64,000 nucleotides of DNA from Craspedostauros australis (taxonomy: Eukaryota; Bacillariophyta; Bacillariophyceae; Mastogloiales; Achnanthaceae): assembly GCA_026770025.1 (NCBI GenBank), contig JAMXDE010000017.1, positions 992,001 to 1,056,000 on the forward strand, read 5' to 3'. Below, one piece after another: positions 10,529 to 22,021 of this stretch. The position numbers and the translations under genes are program-made. The notes below the pieces were generated by a model that was given only the letters and a program-made list of their open reading frames with translations, made no database searches and was not told the origin of the DNA. Position 1 is the first letter of the stretch, and every line of letters starts with the position of its first letter.

Positions 10529-11251
10529 CTAATGTTTCTGCAGCAGAAGTCGTCATCGTCGTTGTCTTCTCCTCTCTTCCTGACCCTTCACGTCTCTCGT
10601 GCTCCCTCTCTCTCTCTCTCTTCGCTCCTGTGGCCTGTAAGCATGAGCTACTACACAAGTATTGCAGACTATGTGTGGCTTGATGACCGCCTTCCCTCTT
10701 CAAACCGGACACACTGCTACTGCTACTGTTGGTAATGGCAAGAGAGGTGTTGATTGCGTCGTCCAGCAATGAAGATGGTACCGCTTGATGGGATACGATC
10801 GTGCAGCACTGCGGAATGGATGGAGAAAGGAATTCAACAACACGAACGAAATGCAACGCAACACGAAAGTCGCGTCGCGGATGCTTCTGTATCTGCAGGT
10901 GAGTTGCGTTGCGAGCACCATACACAAAGATGCTGCTGCGATTCGATTTGGTTTCTCTAACCTCGATGTTATTTTTGTATGTGTATCTTGTTTCTGTTTC
11001 TGCTTTCGCATTGCTCTTAATGTCTGTGGTTTGTATCTCTGTCCTCGTTGTTTCTCATCCGCCCGCTACTGACGAGTGTCATGATGCGGATGGGAGCGGC
11101 AAGCGCCGTGGCTGCGGCGTCTCCGCAGTCCACGTTCCGCATGCTGACATCTGTCTCTGATGGCGATGTGATACATTGCGGCATCCAAACTGATGCTCTC
11201 TCCTGCGTATCCTCTCTCCAGAGAAAAGCATAATATGTTGCAATTTCTGCC
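10529..11251. other. intergenic, simple-sequence rich
   Basis: Contains a TC-rich tract (about 10,600-10,625) and several short open frames on both strands, none protein-like. It could hold upstream exons of the minus-strand fragment and the 3' flank of the PFL gene. Confidence 0.4.
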
Positions 11252-14200
11252 TTAGATCTTGCTCAGAATCACGCGGTGGCCCTGATCCTCCAAGCGCTGC
11301 TTGATCGGGATGGCGTCATCGCCGTTGAATGGCTTGACGTTGTCCATCGGGTAGGCCATCTCCAACGCTTCGTACTTTTCGCGGCCGAGCTCGTGGTATG
11401 GAATGAGCTCGATGGCGTACGCCTCGACTTCCTTCGCAAAGTCAGAAAGGGCGTTGAGCTCGGCATCGCTGTCGGTCATGCCCTTCATCAGGACCCAACG
11501 CAGGGTGATGTTGGTGCTGGGGTACTTCTCGTGGATGTAACGTGCGAACTCCTTCGACTTCTCCATCTCGTGCACTGGCACCTGCGCGATCTTGCTGGCC
11601 AGCTCGTTGTCCATGGCCTTCAGGCAGAGGAGGACGTTGTTGGTGACGGGGAGCACCTTGTCCCAGCGTGCTTGGTTGCCGTAGCTGGCCGTGTCAAGGC
11701 AGGTTGTGAGGCCGAGTTTCTGGACTCGCTGGAAGACATCACGGACGAATTCGGTCTGGATCATGGCCTCGCCTCCAGAAAGCGTGATTCCGCCTCCGTT
11801 GGGCTGCAGCCATTCCTTGTACTTGCCAACCAACGAGGCGACCTCGGCGGAGGACATGGCGTACTCTGGATGTTGGCGAGGATCGGCCATCTTCTGGGTT
11901 TCTGGGTTGCAGCAGAAGAGGCACTTCTTGGTGCATCCCTGCAGGAAGACGGTGGAGCGGATTCCTGGACCATCGGTGGTGGAGAAGCTCTCCATGGAGT
12001 ACACGCTGCCCAGGACGGCACCTTGCTTCATCCCCTCGAGCTTGTCGACATCGGTCTCCTTCGCAATCTCCGCTTCGTCGTCCACGTCCTTGCGCGCCAT
12101 CGTGACGACGCTGGCGGAATGCATGGTCCTGGCCATCACCTCTTCGCGCTGCTCTGGCGTGAGACGATTGAATCGGACGGCGTATCCGCTGACACGGATG
12201 GTCAGGTTGGGATACTTCTCTGGATGGCGGTGGGCATCCTGCAGGACCTCTCGGTTCAGTACGTTGATGTTGAGATGGTGTCCGTTGTGGTTGAAGTATC
12301 CATCCAACACGGTGACCAGGTTCGAAGAGCGCTGGCTCATGTGTCCCAGGGCACTCGGGAGGAGGCAGAAGGTGTTGGAAATGCCATCCATACACTTGCT
12401 GTACGGCACCTTGGCGACAGAGGAGAGCGATGCGAGGGCGCCGTTCTTGTCGCGTCCATGCATTGGGTTGCATCCGGGAGCGAATGGTTCACCCTGGAGA
12501 CGACCGTCGGGGCTGGCTCCGGTTGCCTTGCCGTAGACCACGTTCGATGTGATGGTCAGGATGGACAAGGTCGCGGCGGCATCGCGGTACAGCGGCTGCT
12601 TGTTGAGCTCCTCGTAGAAGCGAGACACGACCTGGATGGCCAACGAGTCGACGCGATCGTCGTCGTTTCCGAACTGAGGGATCTCCCGGCTCGCGTGGCC
12701 TCTCTTGAAGCCGATGGTCAATCCATCGTCGTTGCGGATTGGGAACACTTCGTCGTGCTTGATGGCGGACAAGGAATCGGCCACGACCGAAAGGCCGGCG
12801 GCTCCGAAGGCCATGAGGCGGTTGACGTTGCTGTTGTGCAAGGCCATCTGGACGTTCTCGTAGCACGCGCGATCGTGGGAGTAGTGGATGGTGTTCATCG
12901 TCTCGGCGTAGAGCTTGGCCATCCATGGGATGGCGATGTCGAAGTACATGTGCTCCAGCGAGCTGTAGTTGATGGGTTTCTTCTCGTCGCCCTTGCCGAT
13001 GCCGAGTCGCTGGCATTCTGCCGCGAGCTCCGGGCAGACGTCGTCGCCGTGCATCTCATCGCGACCTCCGTTGAGGCACATGAGCAGCAGCTTGACCATG
13101 TTGGTACGGGCTCCGAAGAACTGCATGTCAACGCCCACGCGCATTCCCGAGACGCAGCATGCGATGGCGTAGTCGCTGCCGAAGATGGATCGCATCATGT
13201 CGTCGTTCTCGTACTGGATGGACGAGGTGGCGATGGACTGCTTGGCACAGTAGTCCTTGAAGGGAGCTGGAAAGTTCTGCGACCAGAGCACGGTGAGGTT
13301 TGGCTCTGGTGCTGGTCCCAAGTTGGTGAGGGTGTGGAGGAAACGGAAGGTGGTCTTGGTGACCATGCTCTTTCCATTCTCGAAGCAACCACCCAGGGCG
13401 AGGGTGAGCCAGGTGGGATCACCGGAGAAGAGGGCGTTGTACGCCGGTGGACGCAGGTGGCGGACGATGCGCATCTTGATGACGAGATCGTCAATGACCT
13501 CCTGGACCTGCTGTTCGTCGACCTTTCCATCCGCCAAGTCGCGCTCGGCGTAGATGTCGAGGAACGCGTCCCAACGTCCGACGGACATGGCGGCACCGTC
13601 CTGCTCCTTCAGCGCCGCGGTATGTCCCAGCCACATGAACTGGGCGGCGTCCTTGAAGCTGGTGGCGGGAAGCCTCATGTCGACGCCGTAGCTGTCGCCC
13701 ATGACGAGGAGCTCCTTCAAGCCCTTGACCTGCTTCGTGATTTCGGAGCGGAGCTGCAGAGTCTCCGCGGATGCGCCCTTCACGGCGTCGTAGTCCAACT
13801 TCTTGCGGCGGATCAGCTCGTCGACACCGTACAGGGCGATGCGACGGTAGTCGCCGATGATGCGGCCACGACCGTAGGCATCTGGAAGGCCCGTGAGGAG
13901 ATGGGTATGGCGGGCCTTGCGCATCTCCTTGGAGTACATGGAGAAGACGAGGTCGTTGTGGGTTTGGACATCCTGTTGGCATATTTGTGAATTGGCGAAG
14001 TGTGCATTGCGTGGGTTGTGCGTTGCGCAGGTTGATTGATCATCATTTGTTATTGGATTCGGTCCAAGTTCGATCAGTGTGGAGCAAAGCGAGACGAAGT
14101 GGCGCAAGATCAAGAGGGAATGGAACGGAACAGAATGGAACAGCGTGAGAACACTCGCATGGAACATACACGGAGATGAGATGAGAACGCGATGCACAAA

Positions 14201-14926
14201 ATGTGGAGGCGTCGATGTTCGGAATCACATTTCTCGCGAAGCCTGCACATTCTGGGAATCGTGTGGTATTCCCGCGCGCCGATGGATTGCACGTTGCGCT
14301 TCGGGTGCTTGTGTGCGACGTACCTGGGTGTACTCCCTGGCCATGTCCTCGTCAGGCTCGTAGCCGTAGCTCTTGAGGGCGCTGCCCACGACCTTGAAAC
14401 CTCCCTTTGGCTTGCAGGAGCGCTTGAGAGGCTCGTCGGTTTGGACACCGACGATGAGATCTTCCTCCTTGGAGAGGACGTATCCTGGCCCGTGGCTGGT
14501 GATGGTGGACGCTGTCTTGGTGTCGACGTCCAGGATGCCGCGCTGGCGTTCGAGCTCCATGAGCTCCTCGCAGCGTGCCCACGACTTGTTGGTGCGCTCG
14601 GTGGGACCGGCGAGGAAGGACGAATCGCCATGGTATGGCGTGACGTGCTCCGACACGTACTGCTTGACGTTGCAGTCGCCTGGGAGCCCGGCTGGGTTGG
14701 CGACCTTGGGGAGCTCGGTGCCATCGTGCATCATGGGCTCCTGCTTGGCGGGGCCGGAGCCAACGACAGTCTTCGCCAAGTCGAAGAGGAGGTTGTTGGC
14801 GTTGCGGAAGGATGGGAAGGACCCATGGTTTCCGCGGACCGCCGGCTTGGACGGGCTGGTTGGGCTGTTGAGGTTGTTGCCATCAGAGTACTGAAGGCGA
14901 ACGCGGTGGGAATGGATGTTCGACAT
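11252..14926 (-). CDS. Pyruvate formate-lyase fused to its radical-SAM activating enzyme
   Basis: Two exons: 14926-14324 and 13972-11252, with a 351 bp intron (donor CAG|GTACGT, acceptor CAACAG|GAT, phase 0), giving about 1,107 residues. Start MSNIHSHRV at 14926. PFL domain, about residues 60-830: ends of exon 1 ([19 protein letters not shown]) and start of exon 2 ([20 protein letters not shown]) join exactly as in bacterial PFL. The catalytic pair is IACCVSGM (C473, C474) and the glycyl-radical site is RVSGYAVRF (G797). After a 40-residue acidic linker comes the activase domain: [14 protein letters not shown], a CTKKCLFC cluster motif (C881, C885, C888) and LSGGEAM for SAM. The enzyme makes acetyl-CoA and formate from pyruvate without oxygen; fusing the activase in cis is the unusual feature. 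All key residues are present. I see no clear targeting peptide. The formate channel gene lies divergently upstream. Confidence 0.93.
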
Positions 14927-17002
14927 GGTCTTGACGTGGAACGAATGCACTGGCGGTGCAAAGTAGGCGAGGATGAATATGAAGTAATGCAATGGGGAGA
15001 GTCGGCAAGAAAACGTGATGGTGTCTTTGCCTGGGTGGTGGTGCTGCTGTAGCTGTTGCTTTTGTTGTTGCTTTGTTGCTGTGATGGTGGTGATGTGGTG
15101 GTTGATGTCTTTGGTTGGGATTTGCGTTTTGTGAGCAGAAAAGGAAAGGGAAGGGAAACAGTGACGGCAACGGCACCTCACTGCGGGGCATCAATGGAGA
15201 GATGACGGCGAAGAGAACCAACGAAGAAGGTGTGGAGAAAGCAAAGAAGAAGAAGGGCGTTGGCTCGCTTTGGCTTGGTGGAAGGAGGAATGCACCATAC
15301 CAACGTACGTCTGGTTGGAGGTTTCACAACCCGAACCGTCAATCGTTTGGCGCGATCGCGAACCCCACGAAATCGCGAAAACTGCGGCGATGCAGGAACG
15401 GTGTTCTCGTCTGCATCACGTTCGCGGCCACAAACGGCGATGGCCAAGAGCAACCAAGGGAGGAGGATTCTGGACAACATCCGAGAGTTTGGAGGAACTC
15501 TGCAACGGTCCTGCGAGAGAAGGAGTCTACTCGTGCTATTACACTTCCATGATTAGGAACAGAACCAATCGAGAATGCGGAGGGTTAGTTGGCGACGTGG
15601 GTGATGGAAGAGATTCGAAGACCGACTCCTCTTTCGCCAATCCCGCCAATACTTCGCACTGAGCTGATCGTATGGTGTGTATAATAGGTAATGGAGCAGC
15701 GTCGTCTCCTCCATTGCTTATCTACGATCTACCATACGCTCCTACCCTTCTCGGGCTTCTGGATTGGGGCTTCTCTCTTTGCTTCTCTGTGATCTCTGGA
15801 AGCAATCCGGCATAATCCGATGCGTCGACCAAGGGAGGAATCGGCTGTCGGCGCAGTTGTTGTCGGTGCTGAATCTGAAGAAATAGTGTACTGCTCTATT
15901 CCATGGCATACTAGTATATGTCCATGAGATTACGAACGTTATGGAATGAATATAGGTAGTGTATTCTCTCTCTCTCCCTTGAAGAGAAAGAGAGAGACTA
16001 TGTACCTACACACAGTCAACAGCACCATCTTGATAGAATCCTCGGAAATGATCTGGTCCTGTTTCGTAGTTGTCGCCATGGTACTCAAATAGACCCTCAT
16101 ATGATTGATGTTCGCATTTGATTTCTGTTCAAGTTTGGGTTCTCGTTTCAAACACGCACATTGGCATGTGCCGAAGAAGGAACTCCAAGGAAAACGCGTG
16201 TTTTGTGGGCTCCTGTTGGAGTTCGTATTGGCGGCATGATGCTGATTGCGTCAGGAGGCGCCATTTGGTTGGAGGAGAGGAGCACACAGACGAGGAGGGA
16301 ATCAAGACACGGCAAACAGCGAGGAACAGGATGCCGTCAACATCAAAGACATCATCAACATCTGCGACAGGTGGAGGCACCGACAGAGTGAAGAGCACGA
16401 GAGTGCACGAGAGTGTGCAGAGGGCGACCCCGAAGAACACAGTAAGAGCGGAGCGCAAAGCCGAGAAGGTCGTTGCTGCCATCGTCATCGTCATCGCCGG
16501 TGGTGTTCGTGTTGAAGTCACACATCATTGCATTCTCAATTGGAAGCAGAACCGCATAACCATCCAACCGCACAACCACACCATCAACGAGGAGAGGACC
16601 ATCTCTCGCAGGCGCCACATCACGCCCACCAGCTCCCCTTTCTGCTCTCTTGACACGCAGAACATCTTCTCTGTATCCGTGCTTCGACATCACCACAACT
16701 GCCACTGCTGACATCAGCTCATACATTGACCACAGACACCGTGCTATACTCTGCCGTTCCCCATCATTCAGTCTGCAATAGAGTAGTTGTTGCTGTTGCC
16801 ACAACTTATCAAGGCATCCGATTCGTATAATTGGTCGTAACCAAGAAGTCAAGGCGGCAAGCAACCAAATACTTCCACGCTGTTCCACCATACAAAGAAA
16901 GCAATTCATCACAACTCCACTCCCACCACAACCGCCGCCTCCATCCCCAACACAACTAGAGTGCCAGCAACTGCCGCAACAATACAGACGTGTAGAGCAA
17001 TC
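14927..17002. promoter_or_regulatory. 2.08 kb divergent upstream region shared by PFL-activase and the formate channel
   Basis: The PFL gene reads left and the FNT channel gene reads right from this region, so both promoters must be here and co-regulation is possible. I see no gene with support: frames such as 15,230-15,662 and 16,118-16,711 have no recognisable domain. A stem-loop-like CT/GA inverted tract sits at about 15,966-15,998 (TCTCTCTCTCTCC ... GAAAGAGAGAGA). No specific transcription-factor site can be claimed. Confidence 0.4.
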
Positions 17003-18478
17003 ATGGACAGCCCAGCGGAAACCACGGCACCGACCGTCGACACCAACGCCGAAAGCGTGAACGGATCTACCAGCAACACGAGCAATAGCAACAGCAGCGA
17101 CCGCAACAGAATTCTTGCGACGGAAAATGGAACTGCGCCACCGGTGGTCCATGCACCGCCAAACGCAATGCCCGATCCTGCCACTCCCGGTGCGCCATTC
17201 CACACACAAGCATCCTGGGACGAAGAGGCTGGAATGCGCTTGAGGAAGAACGCAGGAGTGGCATCCAACGCGGCTGCGACAAAGGACGCAGCGGGTGCAC
17301 CCATGAAGCGTTCCCATCACACCGCCAATGATGGTCCAAATTCCAGCTTCTCCGCGCAAAAGCAGGGTGGACTTGTGGATCATCAACGTCAGGATCAGCC
17401 CATCGCGATCAAGTACACTGCCACCAAGACTCCCAAGAGCACCCTGAATGCGGTGTACGAGGTGGGCAAGTACAAGGCAGGGCTGCCGCTCGATCTGCTC
17501 TGCATCCAGTCGATCATGGCGGGCATTTACATCGGCATGGCCGGTCATCTGTACCTCGCACTCGGTGGTGGCGTGCTGGGCTCCGTCTTCTTCCCAACAG
17601 GTTTGATCGCCGTCACCCTCACGAGCGCAGAGCTGTACACGGGCGATGCTCTCGTGTTCGTCGCATCAGTGCTGGGCAAGAAGGTCACCGTCGCCAAGCT
17701 CCTTCGCAACTGGACCGTCTCCTGGACGATGAATTTCGTCGGTGGCTTGTTCTGGGCCTACGTGCTGGCGTACGGTTCGGACGCGCTGGACGATGCTGGA
17801 GCTCGCGAGCTTGCCATCAAGATCGCCATCAAGAAGGCCGACCAACCCTTCTACCAAATCTTTCTCAAGGGCATCGGCGCCAACTTCATGGTCTGTCTGG
17901 GTGTCTGGCAGGCAACTTGCGCCGAGCAGGTGGCGGGCAAGATCCTGGCGCTGTGGTTCCCCATCTCCGGTTTCGTCATCATGGGCTTCGATCACTCCAT
18001 CGCCAACCAGTTCTTCATCCCGCTCGGCATGATGCTGGGCACCGGCGACGAGCACGAGATCTCCTTCGGCGATCTGTTCTACGCCCTCGCCGCAGCCACA
18101 ATTGGCAACGCTGTCGGTGGCGGATTGATGGTCGGCGCCGTGTATTGGTACGTCTACGACTCCATGGCACGCAACACGCGGGTGCTGGGACAGCTGCGAC
18201 GGCGATTCAACAACACCAACCAAGACGATGTGCCGCCGCCGCCGCCGCCAGGATCCGACGATCCAATGACCTCGGACCGCTTCATCACGCTCCAAGTCAG
18301 CGCCGACGGTCGGTCGATCCGATCGATGGGCATCGCGGACGGCAACCAATACCCGACTGCAGCAGACAACGATGACAATGACATGCACGGCCATAACGAG
18401 TTCATCCCGGTGCAAATGAAGTCAACGAGCATCCATCGTGGCAGGCTGGAGAATGACGGTGGTCTCCGTCTCTCATAG
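17003..18478 (+). CDS. Formate/nitrite transporter (FNT family) channel
   Basis: 491 residues from the ATG at 17003. The N-terminal 140 residues are hydrophilic and probably cytosolic. The FNT domain follows: LDLLCIQSIMAGIYIGMAG, LTSAELYTGDAL (the TM2 break loop region), NFMVCLGVWQA, and GFDHSIANQFFIPLGM, where His corresponds to the conserved gating histidine of FocA (GFEHSIAN). Six hydrophobic segments can be counted. The C-terminal tail has a run of prolines (PPPPPP) and is disordered. FNT channels are pentamers that pass formate, nitrite or lactate. Next to the PFL-activase fusion, formate export is the natural role. In bacteria focA and pflB share an operon; here they are divergent neighbours. 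No intron is seen. Confidence 0.9.
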   Translation: MDSPAETTAPTVDTNAESVNGSTSNTSNSNSSDRNRILATENGTAPPVVHAPPNAMPDPATPGAPFHTQASWDEEAGMRLRKNAGVASNAAATKDAAGAPMKRSHHTANDGPNSSFSAQKQGGLVDHQRQDQPIAIKYTATKTPKSTLNAVYEVGKYKAGLPLDLLCIQSIMAGIYIGMAGHLYLALGGGVLGSVFFPTGLIAVTLTSAELYTGDALVFVASVLGKKVTVAKLLRNWTVSWTMNFVGGLFWAYVLAYGSDALDDAGARELAIKIAIKKADQPFYQIFLKGIGANFMVCLGVWQATCAEQVAGKILALWFPISGFVIMGFDHSIANQFFIPLGMMLGTGDEHEISFGDLFYALAAATIGNAVGGGLMVGAVYWYVYDSMARNTRVLGQLRRRFNNTNQDDVPPPPPPGSDDPMTSDRFITLQVSADGRSIRSMGIADGNQYPTAADNDDNDMHGHNEFIPVQMKSTSIHRGRLENDGGLRLS

Positions 18479-19155
18479 AGTAGGAAAGCGCGAAGTGCAT
18501 CCTGAATTTACGTGGCGAGGTCGCGGAGTGTTGCCAATCGAATCAGCAGAAACAGCTGCGATGGCAGCTACAGCAATATAGTAGCCACGGCGGCCTGGAC
18601 GAGATCAGTGGAGTGCACACAAGTAGTGTCAATAGATGAACATCTGATTTGTACGTACGTATCATTGCCCGTATCATAGGCTGTGCCATGGCTGTATCAT
18701 GCCTCCTCGTACTTGTCATCAACTGAAAGAACAGACAACCGGTTTGTTCCGACTTTTGTCAATTTCTCCCGTTGTGGTCGCGTGCAATTCCACAACTATT
18801 TTTTGTTTTCGTAGACTTCCAGAGCAGACGTGGAAGAATTGCAAAGACAGCCAAATCGTGTTTCGGTAGTCGATCTAGTCGTGAGTCGTATCACAGCGAA
18901 TAGATACTGAAATAACGTCTATAACGTCAAACAGCACGACTCAGACACGAATGGTCATTTTGAGACCCGCTTCTTGCATGCCACGAAACAGCACGGCGAA
19001 ACAAAGCACGACACGTCGCAGGATCGCGCCGTCGCTGTCGCTGCGATGAGTTGGGAATGATGTTTGGCGCGAACGAAACAAGGGAAGACCGTTGTTGTTG
19101 TTCACAAAAACCGCAGAGGGGCAGAGAGTAAGAGCGAACATACTCTGGAGACACC
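18479..19155. other. intergenic between FNT channel and CDP-DAG synthase
   Basis: About 680 bp; 3' flank of the channel gene and promoter of the next gene. I see no coding sequence or repeat of note. Confidence 0.4.
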
Positions 19156-20946
19156 ATGGCATCGACCTTGCGACAAAGACGCAACGCCAACGGGGCTGCA
19201 GATGATGGCACGAAGGGCGGAACTGCGTTCGCAGCATCCATCTCTCAACCATCTCAGGAGCACACCTCCGAGAGAGCCTCGGGACTTCGGAAGAGCGAGA
19301 CGCTGGTCCCGATGGACGGTGGATCGGCCGCAGTGGACGAGACGGCCATCCCCACGGCTGACGAGCCGACGGAGGCACCGAAGCATGTCTCCGCCATTCA
19401 GGATGCCAACCATCCGACTGCGCGACCCCAGGCTTTCCCGCATTCCTCATCATCTGTCGACACGGAGCAGCTCCGCGATGGTGGATCCAAACAGGGTGCA
19501 GCACGGGGAGAAGCACAGCTGCAAGCGGAGGCGGAGGCAGAGGCGAGTGCGGGGGAAACAACTCGGGGACCGATGACTGGGAAGCAGGTCGCCAAGGATG
19601 AAGCCAGGATCAAGAAGGTCATCACGCGCTGGGTCAGCGGCCTCGTCATGATCAGCTGCTTCATCGGCTGTCTCGCCATGGGGCACGTCTACGTCGGTCT
19701 CATGGTGGTGCTGGCGCAGGTCGCCCTGTTCCGAGAGCTGGTCAAGGTGCGCTACCATGCGCACTACGCCACTATCTCGGGCGGGACGATTCCGCTGTTC
19801 CGCACGTTGCAATGGATGTGGTTCTGCGTCGCCATCGCCTACACGTACGGCGACTTTGTTGCCGAGATCATCCAGCACAATCCGCAGCTGCACGGATACC
19901 TCAACATGGCGCACTACGCAACCATCCTGTCCTTCGCCCTGTACTCAGGAACGTTCGTGCTGACCATCGCCACCATGCAGGTGGGGCACATCAAGTTTCA
20001 GCTCAATCAGCTGTGCTGGACGATCGTCGTGCTGTGCCTGACGGTGGGTCAGCTCAAGTACATCATGCACAACATCTTCAACGGCCTCTACTGGTTCGCA
20101 TTGCCCATCATGCTGGTGGTTACGAACGACTGCATGGCGTACATCTGCGGTCGCACGTGCGGTCGCAAGTTCATCCACCGCCCCTTCATCGCCTTCTCCC
20201 CCAACAAGACGTGGGAGGGCTTCATCGGCAGCGGGATCTTCACCATCATGTTCTCGTGGTACCTGAGCCGCCACCTCGCGCAGTACAAGCTGATGACCTG
20301 CCCCTGCAACGAATTCAGGCTGATTCCGCGTCCCATGGAATGCGAGCCGCATCACGTGTTCCAACCAAGCCAGTCCATCCTGCCGCAGCAAATCTTCGAG
20401 GTCTTCCCACCATCGTTGGTGAAGCTGATCCCGGGCATCGTCGAATTCTGCAGCGTCAAGGCCGGCCAATCCCAGTTCCCGCTCGGCAGCAAGCTGGAAC
20501 TCGAGATCACGCGCTGCATCTCGGGCGAAGAATCGCACTCATTCCACCACTTCGAGCTGGTGCTGAAGAATGTGTACCCCGTCCAGATCCACGCTCTGTG
20601 GCTGGCCCTGTTCGCCTCGCTCGTGGCGCCCTTCGGCGGATTCCTCGCCAGCGCCATCAAGCGCGCCTACGGCATCAAGGACTTCGACTCCATCATCCCG
20701 GGTCACGGCGGTCTCATGGATCGCGTCGACTGCCAATTCCTCATGGCCCTCTGCACGTGGGTGCATTACAACACCTTCGTCAAGCTGGCCACCGTCAGCG
20801 TCCCCAAGCTCATCTACATGTACTCGCTGCTGTCGCAGCCTGAGCAATCGCAATTCCTCGTGGATCTCGTGAAGGCGGAAGGCGACGTGCTCAACGCGAC
20901 GCAGATCCAGCAGTTGCTGAACGTATTGAAGAAGCAGCTGCATTAG
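19156..20946 (+). CDS. CDP-diacylglycerol synthase (phosphatidate cytidylyltransferase)
   Basis: 596 residues from the ATG at 19156 (context ACACCATGGC). Residues 1-150 are low-complexity, Ala/Glu/Thr-rich and likely disordered; they end at a basic segment before the first membrane span (ITRWVSGLVMISCFIGCLAMG). Multiple hydrophobic segments follow. The C-terminal signature SAIKRAYGIKDFDSIIPGHG, continuing GGLMDRVDC, is the family motif S-x(1-2)-K-R-x4-K-D-x5-PGHGGxxDRxD. The enzyme condenses CTP and phosphatidic acid into CDP-diacylglycerol, the precursor of phosphatidylinositol, phosphatidylglycerol and cardiolipin, in the ER or another endomembrane. The loop region with several Cys between spans (CPCNEF) resembles eukaryotic CDS enzymes. 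The frame is intact and intronless. Confidence 0.93.
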   Translation: MASTLRQRRNANGAADDGTKGGTAFAASISQPSQEHTSERASGLRKSETLVPMDGGSAAVDETAIPTADEPTEAPKHVSAIQDANHPTARPQAFPHSSSSVDTEQLRDGGSKQGAARGEAQLQAEAEAEASAGETTRGPMTGKQVAKDEARIKKVITRWVSGLVMISCFIGCLAMGHVYVGLMVVLAQVALFRELVKVRYHAHYATISGGTIPLFRTLQWMWFCVAIAYTYGDFVAEIIQHNPQLHGYLNMAHYATILSFALYSGTFVLTIATMQVGHIKFQLNQLCWTIVVLCLTVGQLKYIMHNIFNGLYWFALPIMLVVTNDCMAYICGRTCGRKFIHRPFIAFSPNKTWEGFIGSGIFTIMFSWYLSRHLAQYKLMTCPCNEFRLIPRPMECEPHHVFQPSQSILPQQIFEVFPPSLVKLIPGIVEFCSVKAGQSQFPLGSKLELEITRCISGEESHSFHHFELVLKNVYPVQIHALWLALFASLVAPFGGFLASAIKRAYGIKDFDSIIPGHGGLMDRVDCQFLMALCTWVHYNTFVKLATVSVPKLIYMYSLLSQPEQSQFLVDLVKAEGDVLNATQIQQLLNVLKKQLH

Positions 20947-22021
20947 AGAAGTAGCGTGTGGTGCGAGTTCTTGTGTAATTGATTCGTAGCATTATAGTAG
21001 GATGGGTTATGGCATAATATAGTAGTACGGTATGGTATGGCATTGCACGCAGTATGGCAACGCGTTAGCAGGCGCAGATCGGAATGGGGCGCAATGCCTG
21101 GTCTGCCAGGAGAGTTGCGGAATGTTCTGTGGATGTGGGGATCCCCATGGATCGTGGCGGAGTGGAGCTGGGTTGGGTTGGGTTGGAGGGAGGGAGGAAG
21201 GAAGATGAAGTGAGAGAACGTGTGGAATGTGAGAGATGGGATTGGAAGCATTGTACGCATGGTCTAATAGATCGTAGGTATGATACGGGCTACTCTACTC
21301 TGCCGTTAGGTGCAGCGGCACCGATGAACTTCATGTTGTTGGTGGCGGAACATTGGGCCGTTCGCTGTGACTGTGGAAGTACTCTGCTCTTGTCATGATA
21401 GCGGCTGCAGAAGCCGTTTCCACCAAGTCCCGTCTCCGTTTTCTGTCGTTTTCTACTTGCAGTGCACCACCATGCAAATGACCCGAATTCATTCGCCCCC
21501 TTTCTCAGGGAACACAAGCTCTGGGGGTAGCGAACGAAGATGCGAGCTATTTCGTCATTTCTCTGATTGTGAAGCAATGACTTTCTGGCCCCCTTGACAG
21601 CTCCTTCTGCCATCAGTGCTGTCTCGTTGGGAGTGATTCATCCCGGCCGGTCTCCGTTCTTCGTCGACCAATCCTCCCACGAAGCTGTGCACAAGAGTGA
21701 GAGAGTCATCCAAACGCGAAGCAAGAAAAGCAACAACGACACAATAGACCCAAGACGGACATCTGCCCAAAGCACGAGAGGAAGTGACCTCACCACCCCA
21801 TCAGGACGGACACATCCGCGCGCGAGTGTTCCCACAGCGACAGCTGCGCTCGCAATCAGATTCGCAATCAGATTCACATTCAGATTCATATTCACACAGA
21901 GAGGGCTCACACTCACATTCACCTTCACATTCACACAAACAAGTGCAGAACGAAAGCAAACGCAAGAGCAAGAGCAACAAGAGCACCACCACCACCACCA
22001 ACAACAACAGCAACAGCCACA
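20947..22021. other. intergenic with GGTTG-like and TTCACATTCA-like simple repeats
   Basis: 3' flank of the CDP-DAG synthase gene and 5' flank of the next gene. A GGGTTGGGTTGGAGGG tract occurs at about 21,170, and a TTCA/CATTCA-type repeat runs through about 21,840-21,945, followed by CACCAC and CAACAA runs just before the next start codon. No gene with support. Confidence 0.45.

Noticed and set aside
11276-13990. 904-codon open frame on the plus strand
   Set aside because: It is the exact antisense of PFL-activase exon 2; its composition (Val, Gly, His, Asp rich) follows from codon bias of the real gene.
16355-17548. 397-codon minus-strand frame
   Set aside because: It overlaps the formate channel gene antisense and has no domain; the plus strand has the FNT motifs.
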